This document shows positions 20,422 through 29,913 of a DNA stretch of 64,000 nt, one piece after another. Source of the DNA: Arsukibacterium tuosuense (GTDB lineage Bacteria > Pseudomonadota > Gammaproteobacteria > Enterobacterales > Alteromonadaceae); assembly GCF_900215315.1 (NCBI RefSeq), contig NZ_OBEB01000007.1, forward strand, positions 211,545-275,544, given 5' to 3'. How positions within the stretch are numbered: position 1 is the first letter of the stretch; each line of letters begins with the position of its first letter. Under the pieces are notes generated by a model. It ran no database searches. It saw only the letters and a list, made by a program, of their open reading frames with translations, and was not told the DNA's origin. Made by a program: the position numbers and the translations under genes.

Positions 20422-22488
20422 ATGGATAAAATAATCAAAAGAATTTCACGAGGAATCACCGGCACCCGGCTATGTCTGGCAGCACTGATGTTGTTAGCAT
20501 TGCCAGCGGCAGCAGTACCTTTGCTGTATGATGTCAGGTATAACCCCTTGCTCACCGGCGAAACAGAGATCGAGTTTATATTCGATGAAGATCTCTATAC
20601 CGATCCAAGCATTCAGGTATTTAACGAGCCTGCGCGGATTGAGTTATATTTCGATAACTCCGATTATGAAGAAAAACTTGAAGAAGTATTAATCGATAAA
20701 GCCGGCGTTAAAAGAGTTAAATCTGAATTCCTCGGTGAAGGCTTTAAATCGACAATTTACCTTGATTATCTGAAGATTTACCGTACGCGGGTACGTGGTA
20801 ATGTATTTTATATGCACATTTCTGACAATCCTACCGCAGAGCAGGTTGGTCAGGCTGCCGATGTAATACCGACATATATTAACCGGCTGCAGGCTATCGA
20901 CTTCCGTCGTGGCGAAAAGGGCGAAGGGCGGGTATTAGTATTCCTGCGCGAAAATACAGCCGCTGTCGATGTGAGCGAGCGTGCTGGCAAATTAATCGTT
21001 GAATTTCACAATACCGATATACTGGACGAGTTGTTGTATCAGTTAGATGTAATGGATTTCGGTACTATTGTCACCGGAATTGAAACATTTAAAGATGGTG
21101 CATCAGCCCGCTTGGAAATTGCTACCAGCGATGCATTTACTTATACCTATCAACAAATTGATAATATTTTCACCCTTAATGTCGAGCGCGACACCTCTAA
21201 CCGCAGCATATTAGGTGGTGGTCGTGAATATAAAGGGCGCGCAATATCTCTGAATTTCCAGGATATTCCTATTCGGACAGTATTGCAGATAATCGCTGAC
21301 TATAACGGTTTTAATCTGGTAACCAGTGACTCGGTAACTGGCAACATTACCTTGCGTTTGGATGGCACGCCATGGGATCAGGCACTGGATATCGTGTTAC
21401 GGGTAAAAGGCCTGGACAAGCGGATGGATGGCAATATCCTGATGGTAGCACCTACTGAAGAGCTATCTGCCAGAGAAGCACGTGAACTGGAAGCCAAGCA
21501 GCAGGTCGAGCAACTTGAGCCACTTTATTCAGATTATTTAACCATTAACTATGCCAAAGCAGCAGATTTGGCCGGTTTGCTGGCGAATAAAGATGCAACC
21601 TTATTATCCAGCCGGGGTAGTGTGGTAGTTGATGAACGTACCAACACTATTTTAATTAAAGATACCGCAAAGAACATTGAAAGCGTCCGTAAGCTTATTG
21701 AGAGGCTGGATGTACCTGTTCGTCAGGTGCTTATTGAATCAAGAATGGTTACCGTTCGGGATAGCGTTACCGATGAGCTGGGCATCCGCTGGGGTTTCAG
21801 TGACCAGCAAAGCACCAGTGGTGGTAACCGCGGCGTTTCTGGAAATGCCAACGGTTCAAATGCCATTTCGACAGGTCAGTTCCCGGCATTAGATGATCGT
21901 TGGAATGTTAACCTGCCAATTCAGAATCCGGCTGGCAGTATTGCCTTTCATGTGGCGCGTTTAGCGGACGGTACTTTGCTTGACCTTGAGTTATCAGCGT
22001 TAGAGCAGGAAAATAAGGGTGAAATTATCGCCAGTCCGCGGATTACTACCTCGAACCAGAAAGAGGCCCGCATCGAGCAAGGTGTGGAAATCCCATACGT
22101 TCAGGCAGCGTCAAGCGGTGCCACCACGGTTGAATTTAAGAAAGCAGTATTAAGTCTGACGGTCACGCCACAGATTACCCCGGATAATAAAATTATCCTG
22201 GACCTGGTCATCACCCAGAATACACGGGGTGAAACAGTACAAACGCCTACAGGGCCAGCAACCGCTATCGATACCCAGCAAATTCAAACCCAGGTATTGG
22301 TTGATAATGGTGAGACTATCGTGTTGGGTGGTATTTATCAGCAGCAAATTTTGTCTACTGTGTCTAAGGTTCCGATGTTCGGTGATATACCTTATGTTGG
22401 TGCATTATTCCGGTCGAAACGTGATGTTAATGAGAAAAATGAGTTACTTATTTTCGTCACTCCGAAAATCCTGACTGAAGGCCAGTAA
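20422..22488 (+). CDS. pilQ: Type IV pilus secretin PilQ
   Basis: PilQ forms the outer-membrane channel through which the pilus fibre exits. The 688 residues have a signal peptide (about 1-33), two AMIN-type domains (about 35-245) likely to bind peptidoglycan, a secretin/TonB short N-terminal domain (about 270-340), an N1 domain, and the C-terminal secretin barrel with VPMFGDIPYVGALFRS. I placed the start at the ATG at 20422, with GCGAG upstream; an in-frame GTG at 20407 would add five residues. It is the last gene of pilMNOPQ. Confidence 0.95.
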   Translation: MDKIIKRISRGITGTRLCLAALMLLALPAAAVPLLYDVRYNPLLTGETEIEFIFDEDLYTDPSIQVFNEPARIELYFDNSDYEEKLEEVLIDKAGVKRVKSEFLGEGFKSTIYLDYLKIYRTRVRGNVFYMHISDNPTAEQVGQAADVIPTYINRLQAIDFRRGEKGEGRVLVFLRENTAAVDVSERAGKLIVEFHNTDILDELLYQLDVMDFGTIVTGIETFKDGASARLEIATSDAFTYTYQQIDNIFTLNVERDTSNRSILGGGREYKGRAISLNFQDIPIRTVLQIIADYNGFNLVTSDSVTGNITLRLDGTPWDQALDIVLRVKGLDKRMDGNILMVAPTEELSAREARELEAKQQVEQLEPLYSDYLTINYAKAADLAGLLANKDATLLSSRGSVVVDERTNTILIKDTAKNIESVRKLIERLDVPVRQVLIESRMVTVRDSVTDELGIRWGFSDQQSTSGGNRGVSGNANGSNAISTGQFPALDDRWNVNLPIQNPAGSIAFHVARLADGTLLDLELSALEQENKGEIIASPRITTSNQKEARIEQGVEIPYVQAASSGATTVEFKKAVLSLTVTPQITPDNKIILDLVITQNTRGETVQTPTGPATAIDTQQIQTQVLVDNGETIVLGGIYQQQILSTVSKVPMFGDIPYVGALFRSKRDVNEKNELLIFVTPKILTEGQ

Positions 22489-22500
22489 TCAATGTCTGAT

Positions 22501-22530
22501 GCGGGAGCTGCGTAGCGGCTCCCGCATTAA
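22501..22530 (+). terminator. Possible terminator or stem-loop after pilQ
   Basis: An 8-bp perfect stem, GCGGGAGC (22501-22508) with GCTCCCGC (22518-22525), sits 12 bases after the pilQ stop. No strong T-run follows, so it may only attenuate transcription into aroK or protect the 3' end. Confidence 0.5.
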
Positions 22531-22654
22531 GTCAGATTTAACTTGCCAACGAAAGGCCATTCCTGACATAATTCAGCGCTTCAAATTTTCGCGGGAGCCT
22601 TTTGGTCCTTGAATTCAACTTTTCATTGAGTAAGCTGATTTAGCACTTCGACAT

Positions 22655-23173
22655 ATGGCAGAAAAACGTAATATCTTCCTTGTTGGCCCGATGGGCGCAG
22701 GCAAAAGTACCATCGGACGTCATTTAGCAGACATGCTTCACCTTGACTTTTACGATTCAGATCAGGAAATTGAGCGCCGCACCGGTGCAGATATTGCCTG
22801 GGTATTTGATCTGGAAGGAGAAGACGGTTTCAGAGTGCGCGAAGAAACGGTAATTTCAGACTTAACCGAATTGCAGGGCATTGTTTTAGCTACAGGTGGT
22901 GGTTCGGTTATCAGCAAAGAAACCCGTAACCGTTTATCGGCCCGTGGAATTGTGGTCTACCTGGAGACTCCGATAGAAAAGCAAGTGGCCCGCACCCAAC
23001 GTGATAAACGCCGCCCTCTGCTGCAAACAGAAGAAGCACCGCGTGAGGTTCTGGAACGTTTGGCGGCTGAACGCAACCCACTTTATGAAGAAATCGCCGA
23101 CTTCACTGTGCGCACTGACGAACAAAGTGCCCGCGCTGTCGCAAACCAGATAATTGATCAGTTGGGTTTTTAA
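22655..23173 (+). CDS. aroK: Shikimate kinase I
   Basis: AroK phosphorylates shikimate at the 3-hydroxyl in the common aromatic pathway. The 172 residues match E. coli AroK (173). The Walker A loop GPMGAGKST is at 11-19, the shikimate-binding DxD-type segment is [14 protein letters not shown], and the substrate motif is ATGGGSV. The lid arginine region reads RDKRRPLLQ. It is followed by aroB after 36 bases. The aroK-aroB-damX-dam order is the one known from enteric bacteria. Confidence 0.96.
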   Translation: MAEKRNIFLVGPMGAGKSTIGRHLADMLHLDFYDSDQEIERRTGADIAWVFDLEGEDGFRVREETVISDLTELQGIVLATGGGSVISKETRNRLSARGIVVYLETPIEKQVARTQRDKRRPLLQTEEAPREVLERLAAERNPLYEEIADFTVRTDEQSARAVANQIIDQLGF

Positions 23174-23209
23174 CGAGCAATTGGGTGTTTAACGAAAGGG
23201 GAGCTGCAA

Positions 23210-24265
23210 ATGCAAAAAGTTGAAGTCCAACTTGGTCAGCGCAGCTACCCGATAGATATAGATACCGGCTTTAGCGCATTGCCTGCAACGCTAGCCAATG
23301 CCAGACAGGTTGTTATAGTTTCAAACCCAACTGTAGCGCCTTTATATTTAGCTAAAGTCAGTGGCTTATTCAGCAATCCTCCCCAGCATATTCTTATTGA
23401 AGACGGTGAAGCTTTTAAAACGCTGGCGTCTTTTGAAACAATCTTATCTTTTTTGCTTGAAAAAGGCATGTCCCGCGATGTGTTACTGGTTGCGCTTGGT
23501 GGTGGTGTTATTGGCGATCTTACTGGTTTTGTTGCTGCTTGTTTCCAGCGTGGCGTCCGCTTTTTGCAAGTTCCCACCAGTTTATTGTCTCAGGTAGATT
23601 CTTCTGTTGGCGGCAAGACAGCAGTAAATCACCCTCTTGGTAAGAATATGATTGGTGCTTTTAAACAGCCTGAGCAGGTTATTATCAGCACTTCTACTCT
23701 GACCACGTTACCGCCACGAGAATTTGCTGCCGGTATGGCAGAAGTGGTCAAATATGCTTTGCTAGGTGATGCCGGGTTCTTAACCTGGCTAATGCAACAT
23801 AGTGAGCAGATTTGCCTGCAGCAATCTGACATTCTGGCGCAAATGATCCGGCACTGTTGTCAGATGAAGGCTGATATTGTCAGTCGGGATGAAACAGAGC
23901 AGGGCGAGCGTGCACTATTGAATCTTGGCCATACTTTTGGTCATGCCATTGAGGCATTTATGGGCTATGGTAACTGGTTGCACGGCGAAGCTGTGGCGGT
24001 TGGTATGGTAATGGCTGCAAAATTGTCAGCCCATCGTGGCTGGTTAAGCGAGCGGGACGTGGCAAAGGTAAGTAGCGCATTGCACTGTTTCCAATTACCG
24101 GTAACGGTGCCTGACAAGATGAAGATTGCCGACTTTTTGCCTTACATGAAGACAGATAAAAAAGTAAAAAACGGTCAGATGCGTTTTGTGTTGCTGCCAG
24201 CATTGGGGCAGGCGAGCCTGGTTGCGGATGTTACTGAAGCAGAATTGCAGCAGGTTTTTGGCTGA
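23210..24265 (+). CDS. aroB: 3-dehydroquinate synthase
   Basis: AroB converts DAHP to 3-dehydroquinate using NAD and a divalent metal, the second step of the shikimate pathway. The 351 residues (E. coli 362) show the NAD-binding ALGGGVIGDLTGFVAA, the PTSLLSQVDSSVGGKTAVN signature, and metal-ligand regions around ALLNLGHTFGHAIE and LHGEAVAVGM. An AAAGGGGAGC ribosome site is present. Its TGA stop overlaps the damX ATG by one base. Confidence 0.97.
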   Translation: MQKVEVQLGQRSYPIDIDTGFSALPATLANARQVVIVSNPTVAPLYLAKVSGLFSNPPQHILIEDGEAFKTLASFETILSFLLEKGMSRDVLLVALGGGVIGDLTGFVAACFQRGVRFLQVPTSLLSQVDSSVGGKTAVNHPLGKNMIGAFKQPEQVIISTSTLTTLPPREFAAGMAEVVKYALLGDAGFLTWLMQHSEQICLQQSDILAQMIRHCCQMKADIVSRDETEQGERALLNLGHTFGHAIEAFMGYGNWLHGEAVAVGMVMAAKLSAHRGWLSERDVAKVSSALHCFQLPVTVPDKMKIADFLPYMKTDKKVKNGQMRFVLLPALGQASLVADVTEAELQQVFG

Positions 24266-25761
24266 TGGATACCACGGTATTACAGCAGAAACTCGCTGAG
24301 CTGCGCCATCTGCTGCCTTCGCAGCACGAGTTACTCAACAGGTTGTTATTTCAGCTGGCCTTTAACGACTTTCAGAATATTGGTCTGGTAGGCGGCGAAG
24401 GTAGTGGCAAATCGACCCTGGCTTTAGCGTTGGCAGAGCTTTTCTCTGAGCATGCAAATGTGGCACTACTTAGCGAGCCGGTTACAGAGGCTGAGATGGA
24501 GGGCCAGTTAAAACAACATTGGTTTGGGCAGCGCCAGCCTGAACCTGCACTGGCAGCACTGATGGCTGAACCGCCAGCTGACAGTCTGCCGCTATTGTTA
24601 ATCGTTGATAATTTTAATCTGCTTAGTAGTAGTGCCCGGCAAAGGCTGTTGCAACTTAATTGCCTGGGTTTTTTCATGTTGGCCGAGCCCTCCGCCGATA
24701 TGGCACTGAATTTAAGTATTAATATTCCTACCTTGCAGGACGCCGGTCAGGTGCTGAAAGACAAAGCATTGGATCCACTGGCGGTCGCTGAGCGGTTTGC
24801 TGCCAGTGCGGGCAATATGCATTTGCTGCACAGTGCGCTGGTTAAGTCAGAAGACCGCAAAACGCATGCTGCATCCTGGTTATTGCCTGCAGCTATAATG
24901 TTGTTGGTGCTGGTTGCCGCAATCAGCTGGTGGTTGCCCACCAGCACAGAACAGACAAGGTCAGACACCACTGCAAAAACTAATGCCGTGCAACATGACG
25001 ATCAGTCAGAAAGCAGCTCTGAGCCTGCAGATAGCCCTGAGCCTTTAGACAGCTCTGAGCGTGTTAACACCCCTGAGCAGACAAATAGCCCGGAGTCTGA
25101 AGACGTATCAGCGCTGTTTGACAGTCCTGAAGTGATAACAGGCCTTGAGCTTACTCTCAGCGCCGCGCAAGATGGCAGCTCCGCGCAAGATAGCAGCGCT
25201 GAGCCAGTAACCAATCCTGAGTCAGTAGACAGCTCTGAGCTGCCTGAGTCCATGCAACAACAGGCCCGTTCTGCAGTGCCAGACTTAACAGAAACGGCAG
25301 AGAGCCAGCAGGGCTCAACTGAAGCAATTGCAGAGTCATCCCGGAATGCAGAGCAGCAGGTCGTGTCAAAACCTGCCGACACCTCATCTTCAACCAGTAT
25401 TACAGCAGCAGCGATTCCAGCAGCGGGTTCGCTGTATCAGGAGCCGCAGTTACTTGCGTTGCCAGCGGAATCAAGAGTGCTGCAGCTGGCTGTCCTGTCA
25501 TCAGAAACTGCCTTGCAGCGCTTTGCCCGCTCTTATCCGGATACTGACATTATGGTGTATCAGCGCAGTTGGCAGGGCCAGTTGCAATGGATCATCCTTA
25601 ACCAGGACCATTATCCTGACATAAGTAGTGCAAGACAGGCCATGGCGTCGCTACCCGAGTCATTGCGTGCAGCCGGGCCCTTTATTAAACCGGTTGGTCA
25701 GGTGCAACAAGAAATTAAAGCGCTGGCACGGAACCGTGCTGCGACAGAAGTACAGGAATAG
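24265..25761 (+). CDS. damX: DamX-like cell-division protein with SPOR domain
   Basis: DamX is an inner-membrane protein that localises to the division septum through its peptidoglycan-binding SPOR domain. The 498 residues carry an N-terminal AAA-like ATPase with Walker A GGEGSGKST (43-51) and a Walker B-like LLLIVDN. One membrane helix lies at about 205-225, followed by a periplasmic Ser/Glu/Pro/Asp-rich linker of about 170 residues with recurring S-P-E/S-S-E units, and the C-terminal SPOR domain (about 408-490). E. coli DamX is 428 residues, so the linker is the main extra length. It lies between aroB and dam as expected. Confidence 0.92.
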   Translation: MDTTVLQQKLAELRHLLPSQHELLNRLLFQLAFNDFQNIGLVGGEGSGKSTLALALAELFSEHANVALLSEPVTEAEMEGQLKQHWFGQRQPEPALAALMAEPPADSLPLLLIVDNFNLLSSSARQRLLQLNCLGFFMLAEPSADMALNLSINIPTLQDAGQVLKDKALDPLAVAERFAASAGNMHLLHSALVKSEDRKTHAASWLLPAAIMLLVLVAAISWWLPTSTEQTRSDTTAKTNAVQHDDQSESSSEPADSPEPLDSSERVNTPEQTNSPESEDVSALFDSPEVITGLELTLSAAQDGSSAQDSSAEPVTNPESVDSSELPESMQQQARSAVPDLTETAESQQGSTEAIAESSRNAEQQVVSKPADTSSSTSITAAAIPAAGSLYQEPQLLALPAESRVLQLAVLSSETALQRFARSYPDTDIMVYQRSWQGQLQWIILNQDHYPDISSARQAMASLPESLRAAGPFIKPVGQVQQEIKALARNRAATEVQE

Positions 25762-25765
25762 TCTG

Positions 25766-26644
25766 GTGAATGTAAAGCGTAACCGGGCTTTTCTGAAGTG
25801 GGCCGGTGGAAAATACAGCCTGGTGCCGGAACTGACGAAACATTTGCCTGCCGGACCTGAGTTAGTTGAGCCCTTTGTCGGTGCAGGTTCGGTGTTTCTG
25901 AATACTGATTATCCGCGTTATGTCCTGAACGACATTAACGCAGATTTAATTCAGTTATATCAGATAGTACAACATAAAGCCGATACCTTTGTTGCCGATG
26001 CCAACAGTCTGTTCTGTGCCAGTGCTAATGTGCGCAGTAGTTATCTTGCCTTTCGGCAACAGTTTAACAGCAGTACAGACCCTTATCAGCGAGCGTTGTT
26101 GTTCCTGTACCTCAACAGACATGGTTATAACGGGCTGTGTCGATACAACCTTTCGGGCAAGTTTAACGTGCCCTTTGGCAGTTATAAAAAGCCATACTTT
26201 CCCGAAGCAGAACTGTATTATTTTGCTGAGAAAGCCCAAAAAGCCCGTTTTAGCTGCAGCAGCTACCAGCAGGTTTTCGCCGAGCTGACACCGGGTGCTA
26301 TTGTTTACTGCGATCCACCTTATGTGCCGCTTAGCAAAACGGCCAGTTTTACCAGCTATGCCCGTCAAGGGTTCAACCTGGATGACCAGGCACAGCTGGC
26401 AAATTTAGCTGAGCAGGCGCAACAAAAAGGCCACAGTGTGTTGATTAGTAACCATGATACAACCTGGACGCGCAAAATCTATCAGCAGGCAGCTTTACGG
26501 AGTGTCCAGGTTGGACGTTCTATTAGTCAGAATGGTGCAGGCAGGGGCAAGGTAGCGGAACTGTTTGCCTTGTATCCGGCAATCAACCCAGCACCAGTGT
26601 TACCGTCAGCAAAAGGGTTGCGACAAACAACAATGCAGCAATAA
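25766..26644 (+). CDS. dam: DNA adenine methyltransferase (GATC)
   Basis: Dam methylates adenine in GATC, guiding mismatch repair and replication control. The 292-residue protein (E. coli 278) has the start region FLKWAGGKYSLV, the SAM-binding EPFVGAGSVFLN, and catalytic D-P-P-Y at 183-186. The most likely start is a GTG at 25766, with AGGAA seven bases upstream; no ATG lies near the conserved N-terminus. It follows damX by four bases. Its last 62 bases overlap, on the opposite strand, the 3' end of a DUF2970-like gene. Confidence 0.94.
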   Translation: MNVKRNRAFLKWAGGKYSLVPELTKHLPAGPELVEPFVGAGSVFLNTDYPRYVLNDINADLIQLYQIVQHKADTFVADANSLFCASANVRSSYLAFRQQFNSSTDPYQRALLFLYLNRHGYNGLCRYNLSGKFNVPFGSYKKPYFPEAELYYFAEKAQKARFSCSSYQQVFAELTPGAIVYCDPPYVPLSKTASFTSYARQGFNLDDQAQLANLAEQAQQKGHSVLISNHDTTWTRKIYQQAALRSVQVGRSISQNGAGRGKVAELFALYPAINPAPVLPSAKGLRQTTMQQ

Positions 26645-26777
26645 CACCTACTACGATGTACGGGATAATGCTCTTGGTCTGGAAATCAAGCTGTCGTTGT
26701 TTTTCTGATTGTACGCCGACGAATGCACCCAGAACGGCTTTTATTACTTGCCAGGTGCTGGCCTTAGTTTCAGTCAT
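26583..26777 (-). CDS. DUF2970-type small membrane protein
   Basis: This 64-residue protein of unknown function matches the DUF2970 pattern from memory: a conserved N-terminal WQVIKAVLGAFVGVQSEKQR, then a basic stretch and one membrane helix (about 39-62). Its start overlaps the stop of the upstream small gene by one base (TAATG), suggesting translational coupling. Its 3' end is antisense to the last 62 bases of dam, leaving two convergent genes that share sequence. Family assignment is moderate and no function is known. Confidence 0.75.
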   Translation of the reverse strand: MTETKASTWQVIKAVLGAFVGVQSEKQRQLDFQTKSIIPYIVVGVIAALLFVATLLLTVTLVLG

Positions 26778-27031
26778 TAATTAGTTTTATTACTGGCAGG
26801 GGTTAAGCGGTTTAACAACTCGAGGAAGTCAACAAAATGAAACTGGGTGGAGCGGCTGTCACCTTTAATCCAGCTTAACCAGTTTTGCTGCACATTCTGA
26901 CATAATTCGTTAGCAGTCGTCGCGTTGTCATCCTGACAAAGCGGGGTAGTTTTAACGTAACCAGCGGCGACACCAGTCAACACTATGACTGTGCCAATCG
27001 CTAATACTTTACTATTAAAGGTAATTTTCAT
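26777..27031 (-). CDS. Small hypothetical membrane-anchored or secreted protein
   Basis: I do not recognise this 84-residue protein. It begins with a hydrophobic segment (about residues 8-24) that could be a signal anchor or an uncleaved signal. A soluble part follows with two cysteines (PLCQDD and ELCQNV) that could form a disulfide in the periplasm. An in-frame start 54 bases upstream is possible, but the ATG at 27031 has GGA at suitable spacing and gives a normal signal-like N-terminus. It is coupled to the DUF2970-like gene by a one-base overlap. Confidence 0.6.
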   Translation of the reverse strand: MKITFNSKVLAIGTVIVLTGVAAGYVKTTPLCQDDNATTANELCQNVQQNWLSWIKGDSRSTQFHFVDFLELLNRLTPASNKTN

Positions 27032-27135
27032 GTTAAATCCAGTTAACGCTTTAATCACTAGTTGCAGAGTGTAATTGATCTGCATTTTGGATACAAGTTG
27101 CTTATTTAGTATACGCTGTAGTAATTAGCCGGATC

Positions 27136-27167
27136 AGTTGCTCAGGGTATCCGAGCAACTTTTTTTT
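27136..27167 (+). terminator. Plus-strand terminator downstream of dam, beyond the antisense genes
   Basis: A perfect 8-bp stem (AGTTGCTC, 27136-27143; GAGCAACT, 27153-27160) is followed by a run of T on the plus strand. No plus-strand gene ends nearby. The closest upstream is dam, about 490 bases away, so a dam transcript ending here would run antisense to both small minus-strand genes. Confidence 0.75.
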
Positions 27168-27185
27168 ACAGACTATCAGTTACCC

Positions 27186-27866
27186 TCAGAAACTTTTTGA
27201 TACACTGAATATGACCCGGCTGTCACACAGATTACAGTCATCAATATCAGTATCAACGTAGGCCAGACTTAGACCTGCCCCCAGCACTTCGGTACTCAAG
27301 CCAATGCTCCAGTCCAGATAGCTCGCTGCACTGTCATCGTATTCGTTCTGGCCAACGTGTAAATCCAGTGCCAGATTGTCAGTAATGGCATAGCTGTAAC
27401 CACCATATAAGTAGAAGTATGTGCCGGCATTAGCGTAGTAATCATCACTGTAAGCAAGACCGAACGTGAAATCCTGGTAGGAGAGCGAGCCATAGAGTTC
27501 ATAGAAATTAGAACCGGCAAATTCCGTATTTGGATAGCCATAACGCATCACGCCGACATCCACTGACCATTCTTCGTTTATTGCACCGCTCCAGCCCAGC
27601 ATCACGTCAAACTCAAGGGTGCCTTCACCGCCGAAATCGACACTTGAGCCCCATACTGAAACATAAAAGCCTGATTCGTCGCTCAGGGTCAGGCCACCCT
27701 GGATAGCAGGAGCTTCATCGGTTTGCGAAATACCACGAAACGCATAATCGGAAGTGAACGTAATATCACCGCTGAGCTCAACTGCTTGACTGTGGGTACT
27801 GGTAGTGGCCAGACCGATAAGTAAACCGGCGGTGATTAAACTGGAGAGTGTCGTTGTCATTTTCAT
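27186..27866 (-). CDS. TorF-family putative porin (TIGR02001-like)
   Basis: This is a predicted outer-membrane beta-barrel of 226 residues. It has a signal peptide (about 1-26, ending ...THSQA), then alternating strands rich in Tyr, Gly and Ser, and a terminal phenylalanine (SVSKSF) typical of BAM substrates. The opening motif ELSGDITFTSDYAFRGISQT is characteristic of the Gcw_chp/TIGR02001 proteins, whose substrate is not established. The start at 27866 has AAGGG eight bases upstream; an ATG 14 codons earlier lacks one. It appears to be monocistronic. Confidence 0.85.
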   Translation of the reverse strand: MKMTTTLSSLITAGLLIGLATTSTHSQAVELSGDITFTSDYAFRGISQTDEAPAIQGGLTLSDESGFYVSVWGSSVDFGGEGTLEFDVMLGWSGAINEEWSVDVGVMRYGYPNTEFAGSNFYELYGSLSYQDFTFGLAYSDDYYANAGTYFYLYGGYSYAITDNLALDLHVGQNEYDDSAASYLDWSIGLSTEVLGAGLSLAYVDTDIDDCNLCDSRVIFSVSKSF

Positions 27867-28088
27867 TGGTATTGCCCTTATGTTTATTCCCTGGCTAATC
27901 CATTCCAATAAGCATGCCAGATAAAATAAACTATAAAAATCAATAGTATGATAGTTATTGGAAGGCGCTTAGTTTACTTTTTGCGCTTAACTGGTGCGCT
28001 GCTGCCTGCTTTTTGTGCAAGTTGCGGCACGTGCTTTTTAGTCGTTAATTCAGTAAAGTCAGCTTTTTAAGATGTGTGGAGCACCTGT

Positions 28089-28766
28089 ATGTTGCCTTAT
28101 TTAATCGCCCCTTCAATTTTATCTGCAGACTTTGCCAGGCTTGGCAGCGAAGTTGAGAGCGTGCTGGCAGCCGGGGCCGATGTGGTTCATTTTGACGTGA
28201 TGGATAACCACTACGTGCCAAACCTGACGATTGGGCCCATGGTATGTAAGGCATTGCGAAATTACGGCATAACTGCGCCGATAGATGTTCATCTGATGGT
28301 CGAACCGGTCGACAGTCTGGTCCCGCAGTTTGCGGAAGCAGGTGCCAGTATTATTACCTTTCACCCGGAAGCGTCACGCCACATTGACCGTACTTTGCAA
28401 CTGATTAAAAGTCATGGTTGCCAGGCGGGTGTAGTACTTAACCCGGCCACACCGCTAAGCTATCTGGATTACGTGTTGGAAAAGCTGGATGTTATTCTGC
28501 TGATGTCAGTTAACCCGGGCTTTGGCGGCCAGAAGTTTATTCCAGCTACCTTAGATAAGCTGGCTCAGGTCCGGAAAATAATTGACGCCAGTGGCCTGCC
28601 AATCAGACTGGAGGTCGATGGTGGCGTTACGGCAGATAATATCGGTGAGATTGCCGCAGCGGGAGCAGATATGTTTGTTGCCGGCTCCGCTATTTTTAAC
28701 AGCGATGATTATCAACAGACGATCAACAGCATGCGCCAGACCCTGGCGGCAGTGCATGGTAAATAA
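28089..28766 (+). CDS. rpe: Ribulose-phosphate 3-epimerase
   Basis: Rpe interconverts ribulose 5-phosphate and xylulose 5-phosphate in the pentose phosphate pathway. The 225 residues equal the E. coli length. It is a TIM barrel with [14 protein letters not shown] at the N-terminus, [19 protein letters not shown] with metal ligands, [19 protein letters not shown] and VDGGVTADN. The ATG at 28089 has GGAG upstream, and the conserved N-terminus rules out the in-frame upstream ATG at 28074. In E. coli gph lies between rpe and trpS; here it is absent. Confidence 0.96.
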   Translation: MLPYLIAPSILSADFARLGSEVESVLAAGADVVHFDVMDNHYVPNLTIGPMVCKALRNYGITAPIDVHLMVEPVDSLVPQFAEAGASIITFHPEASRHIDRTLQLIKSHGCQAGVVLNPATPLSYLDYVLEKLDVILLMSVNPGFGGQKFIPATLDKLAQVRKIIDASGLPIRLEVDGGVTADNIGEIAAAGADMFVAGSAIFNSDDYQQTINSMRQTLAAVHGK

Positions 28767-28794
28767 ATTACTGCGGGCAAAGGGCGCTTGCGGC

Positions 28795-28800
28795 TATAAT
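28795..28800 (+). promoter_or_regulatory. Probable -10 element upstream of trpS
   Basis: A perfect TATAAT lies 45 bases before the trpS start. No good -35 is visible at 16-18 bases, so the promoter assignment is weak and trpS may also be read from rpe. Confidence 0.35.
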
Positions 28801-28844
28801 GCAGCTCTTTTGCAGATGTTTTAACCGAGGACAGTGAACCCATC

Positions 28845-29849
28845 ATGAGTAGCAAACCTATTGTATTAAGTGGCGCCCAACCTTCAGGACAACTCACCAT
28901 TGGTAACTATCTGGGTGCACTGCGACAGTGGGATCAGATGCAGGATGACTATGACTGTCTGTACTGTATCGTCGACTTGCACGCCATTACGGTAAGACAA
29001 GACCCGGTAGCACTGCGCAGTGCATCGCTAGACAGCCTGGCGCTATATTTAGCCTGCGGTATTGACCCGGCTCGCTCAGCCGTATTTATGCAGTCACATG
29101 TTCCGGAGCATAGCCAGCTGGCCTGGGTACTGAATTGTTATACCCAGTTTGGTGAATTAAGCCGGATGACCCAGTTTAAAGACAAGTCCGAGCGCCATAA
29201 TAATAATGTAAACGCCGGCTTATTTACCTACCCGGTATTAATGGCGGCTGACATTCTGCTTTATCAGGCCAATCAAATTCCGGTCGGCCATGACCAAAAA
29301 CAGCATTTGGAATTAGCCCGCGATGTTGCTATGCGGTTTAATGCGGCACATGGTGAGGTGTTTACCTTGCCAGAGCCCTATATCCCGCCAGTTGCCGCCC
29401 GGGTAATGAGTTTGCAGGACCCGACGAAAAAAATGTCAAAATCTGACGAGAATCCGTGGAATTTTGTTGGCTTGCTGGAAGACCCGAAAATGATCAGCAA
29501 AAAGTTTAAAAAAGCCATGACAGATTCCGAGGACCCACCGCGGGTGCGTTTTGATATCGACGCCAAGCCTGGTGTGGCGAACTTGCTAAGTATCCTGAGT
29601 GGCGTTACCGGGAAAACGGTGCAGGCGCTGGAGGCTGAATACGAAGGTAAAATGTATGGTCATCTAAAAGGTGATGTCGCTGATGCTGTTATTGCCTTGC
29701 TGGAACCGGTGCAAAAATCCTTTATCGAGTTACGGGCTGATTTGCCGGTACTGCAAAGCGTAATGCGAGCCGGAGCTGAAAAAGCCCGGGCCCGGGCGGC
29801 AGTTACTCTGGCTAAAGTAAACGATGCCGTAGGTTTTGTGTTGCCATAG
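28845..29849 (+). CDS. trpS: Tryptophanyl-tRNA synthetase
   Basis: TrpS charges tRNA-Trp. The 334 residues equal the E. coli length. The class I signature appears as [17 protein letters not shown] near the N-terminus (the TIGN version of HIGH) and as KMSKS at 196-200. [15 protein letters not shown] in the middle is also typical. It follows rpe by 78 bases. The ATG is preceded by a CCGAGGACAG ribosome site. Confidence 0.97.
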   Translation: MSSKPIVLSGAQPSGQLTIGNYLGALRQWDQMQDDYDCLYCIVDLHAITVRQDPVALRSASLDSLALYLACGIDPARSAVFMQSHVPEHSQLAWVLNCYTQFGELSRMTQFKDKSERHNNNVNAGLFTYPVLMAADILLYQANQIPVGHDQKQHLELARDVAMRFNAAHGEVFTLPEPYIPPVAARVMSLQDPTKKMSKSDENPWNFVGLLEDPKMISKKFKKAMTDSEDPPRVRFDIDAKPGVANLLSILSGVTGKTVQALEAEYEGKMYGHLKGDVADAVIALLEPVQKSFIELRADLPVLQSVMRAGAEKARARAAVTLAKVNDAVGFVLP

Positions 29850-29913
29850 TTCCAAAAGACATTATATTGACATTTACTGTTGTAGTTAATGCTAAATTTA
29901 TAGGTGAAACGCT

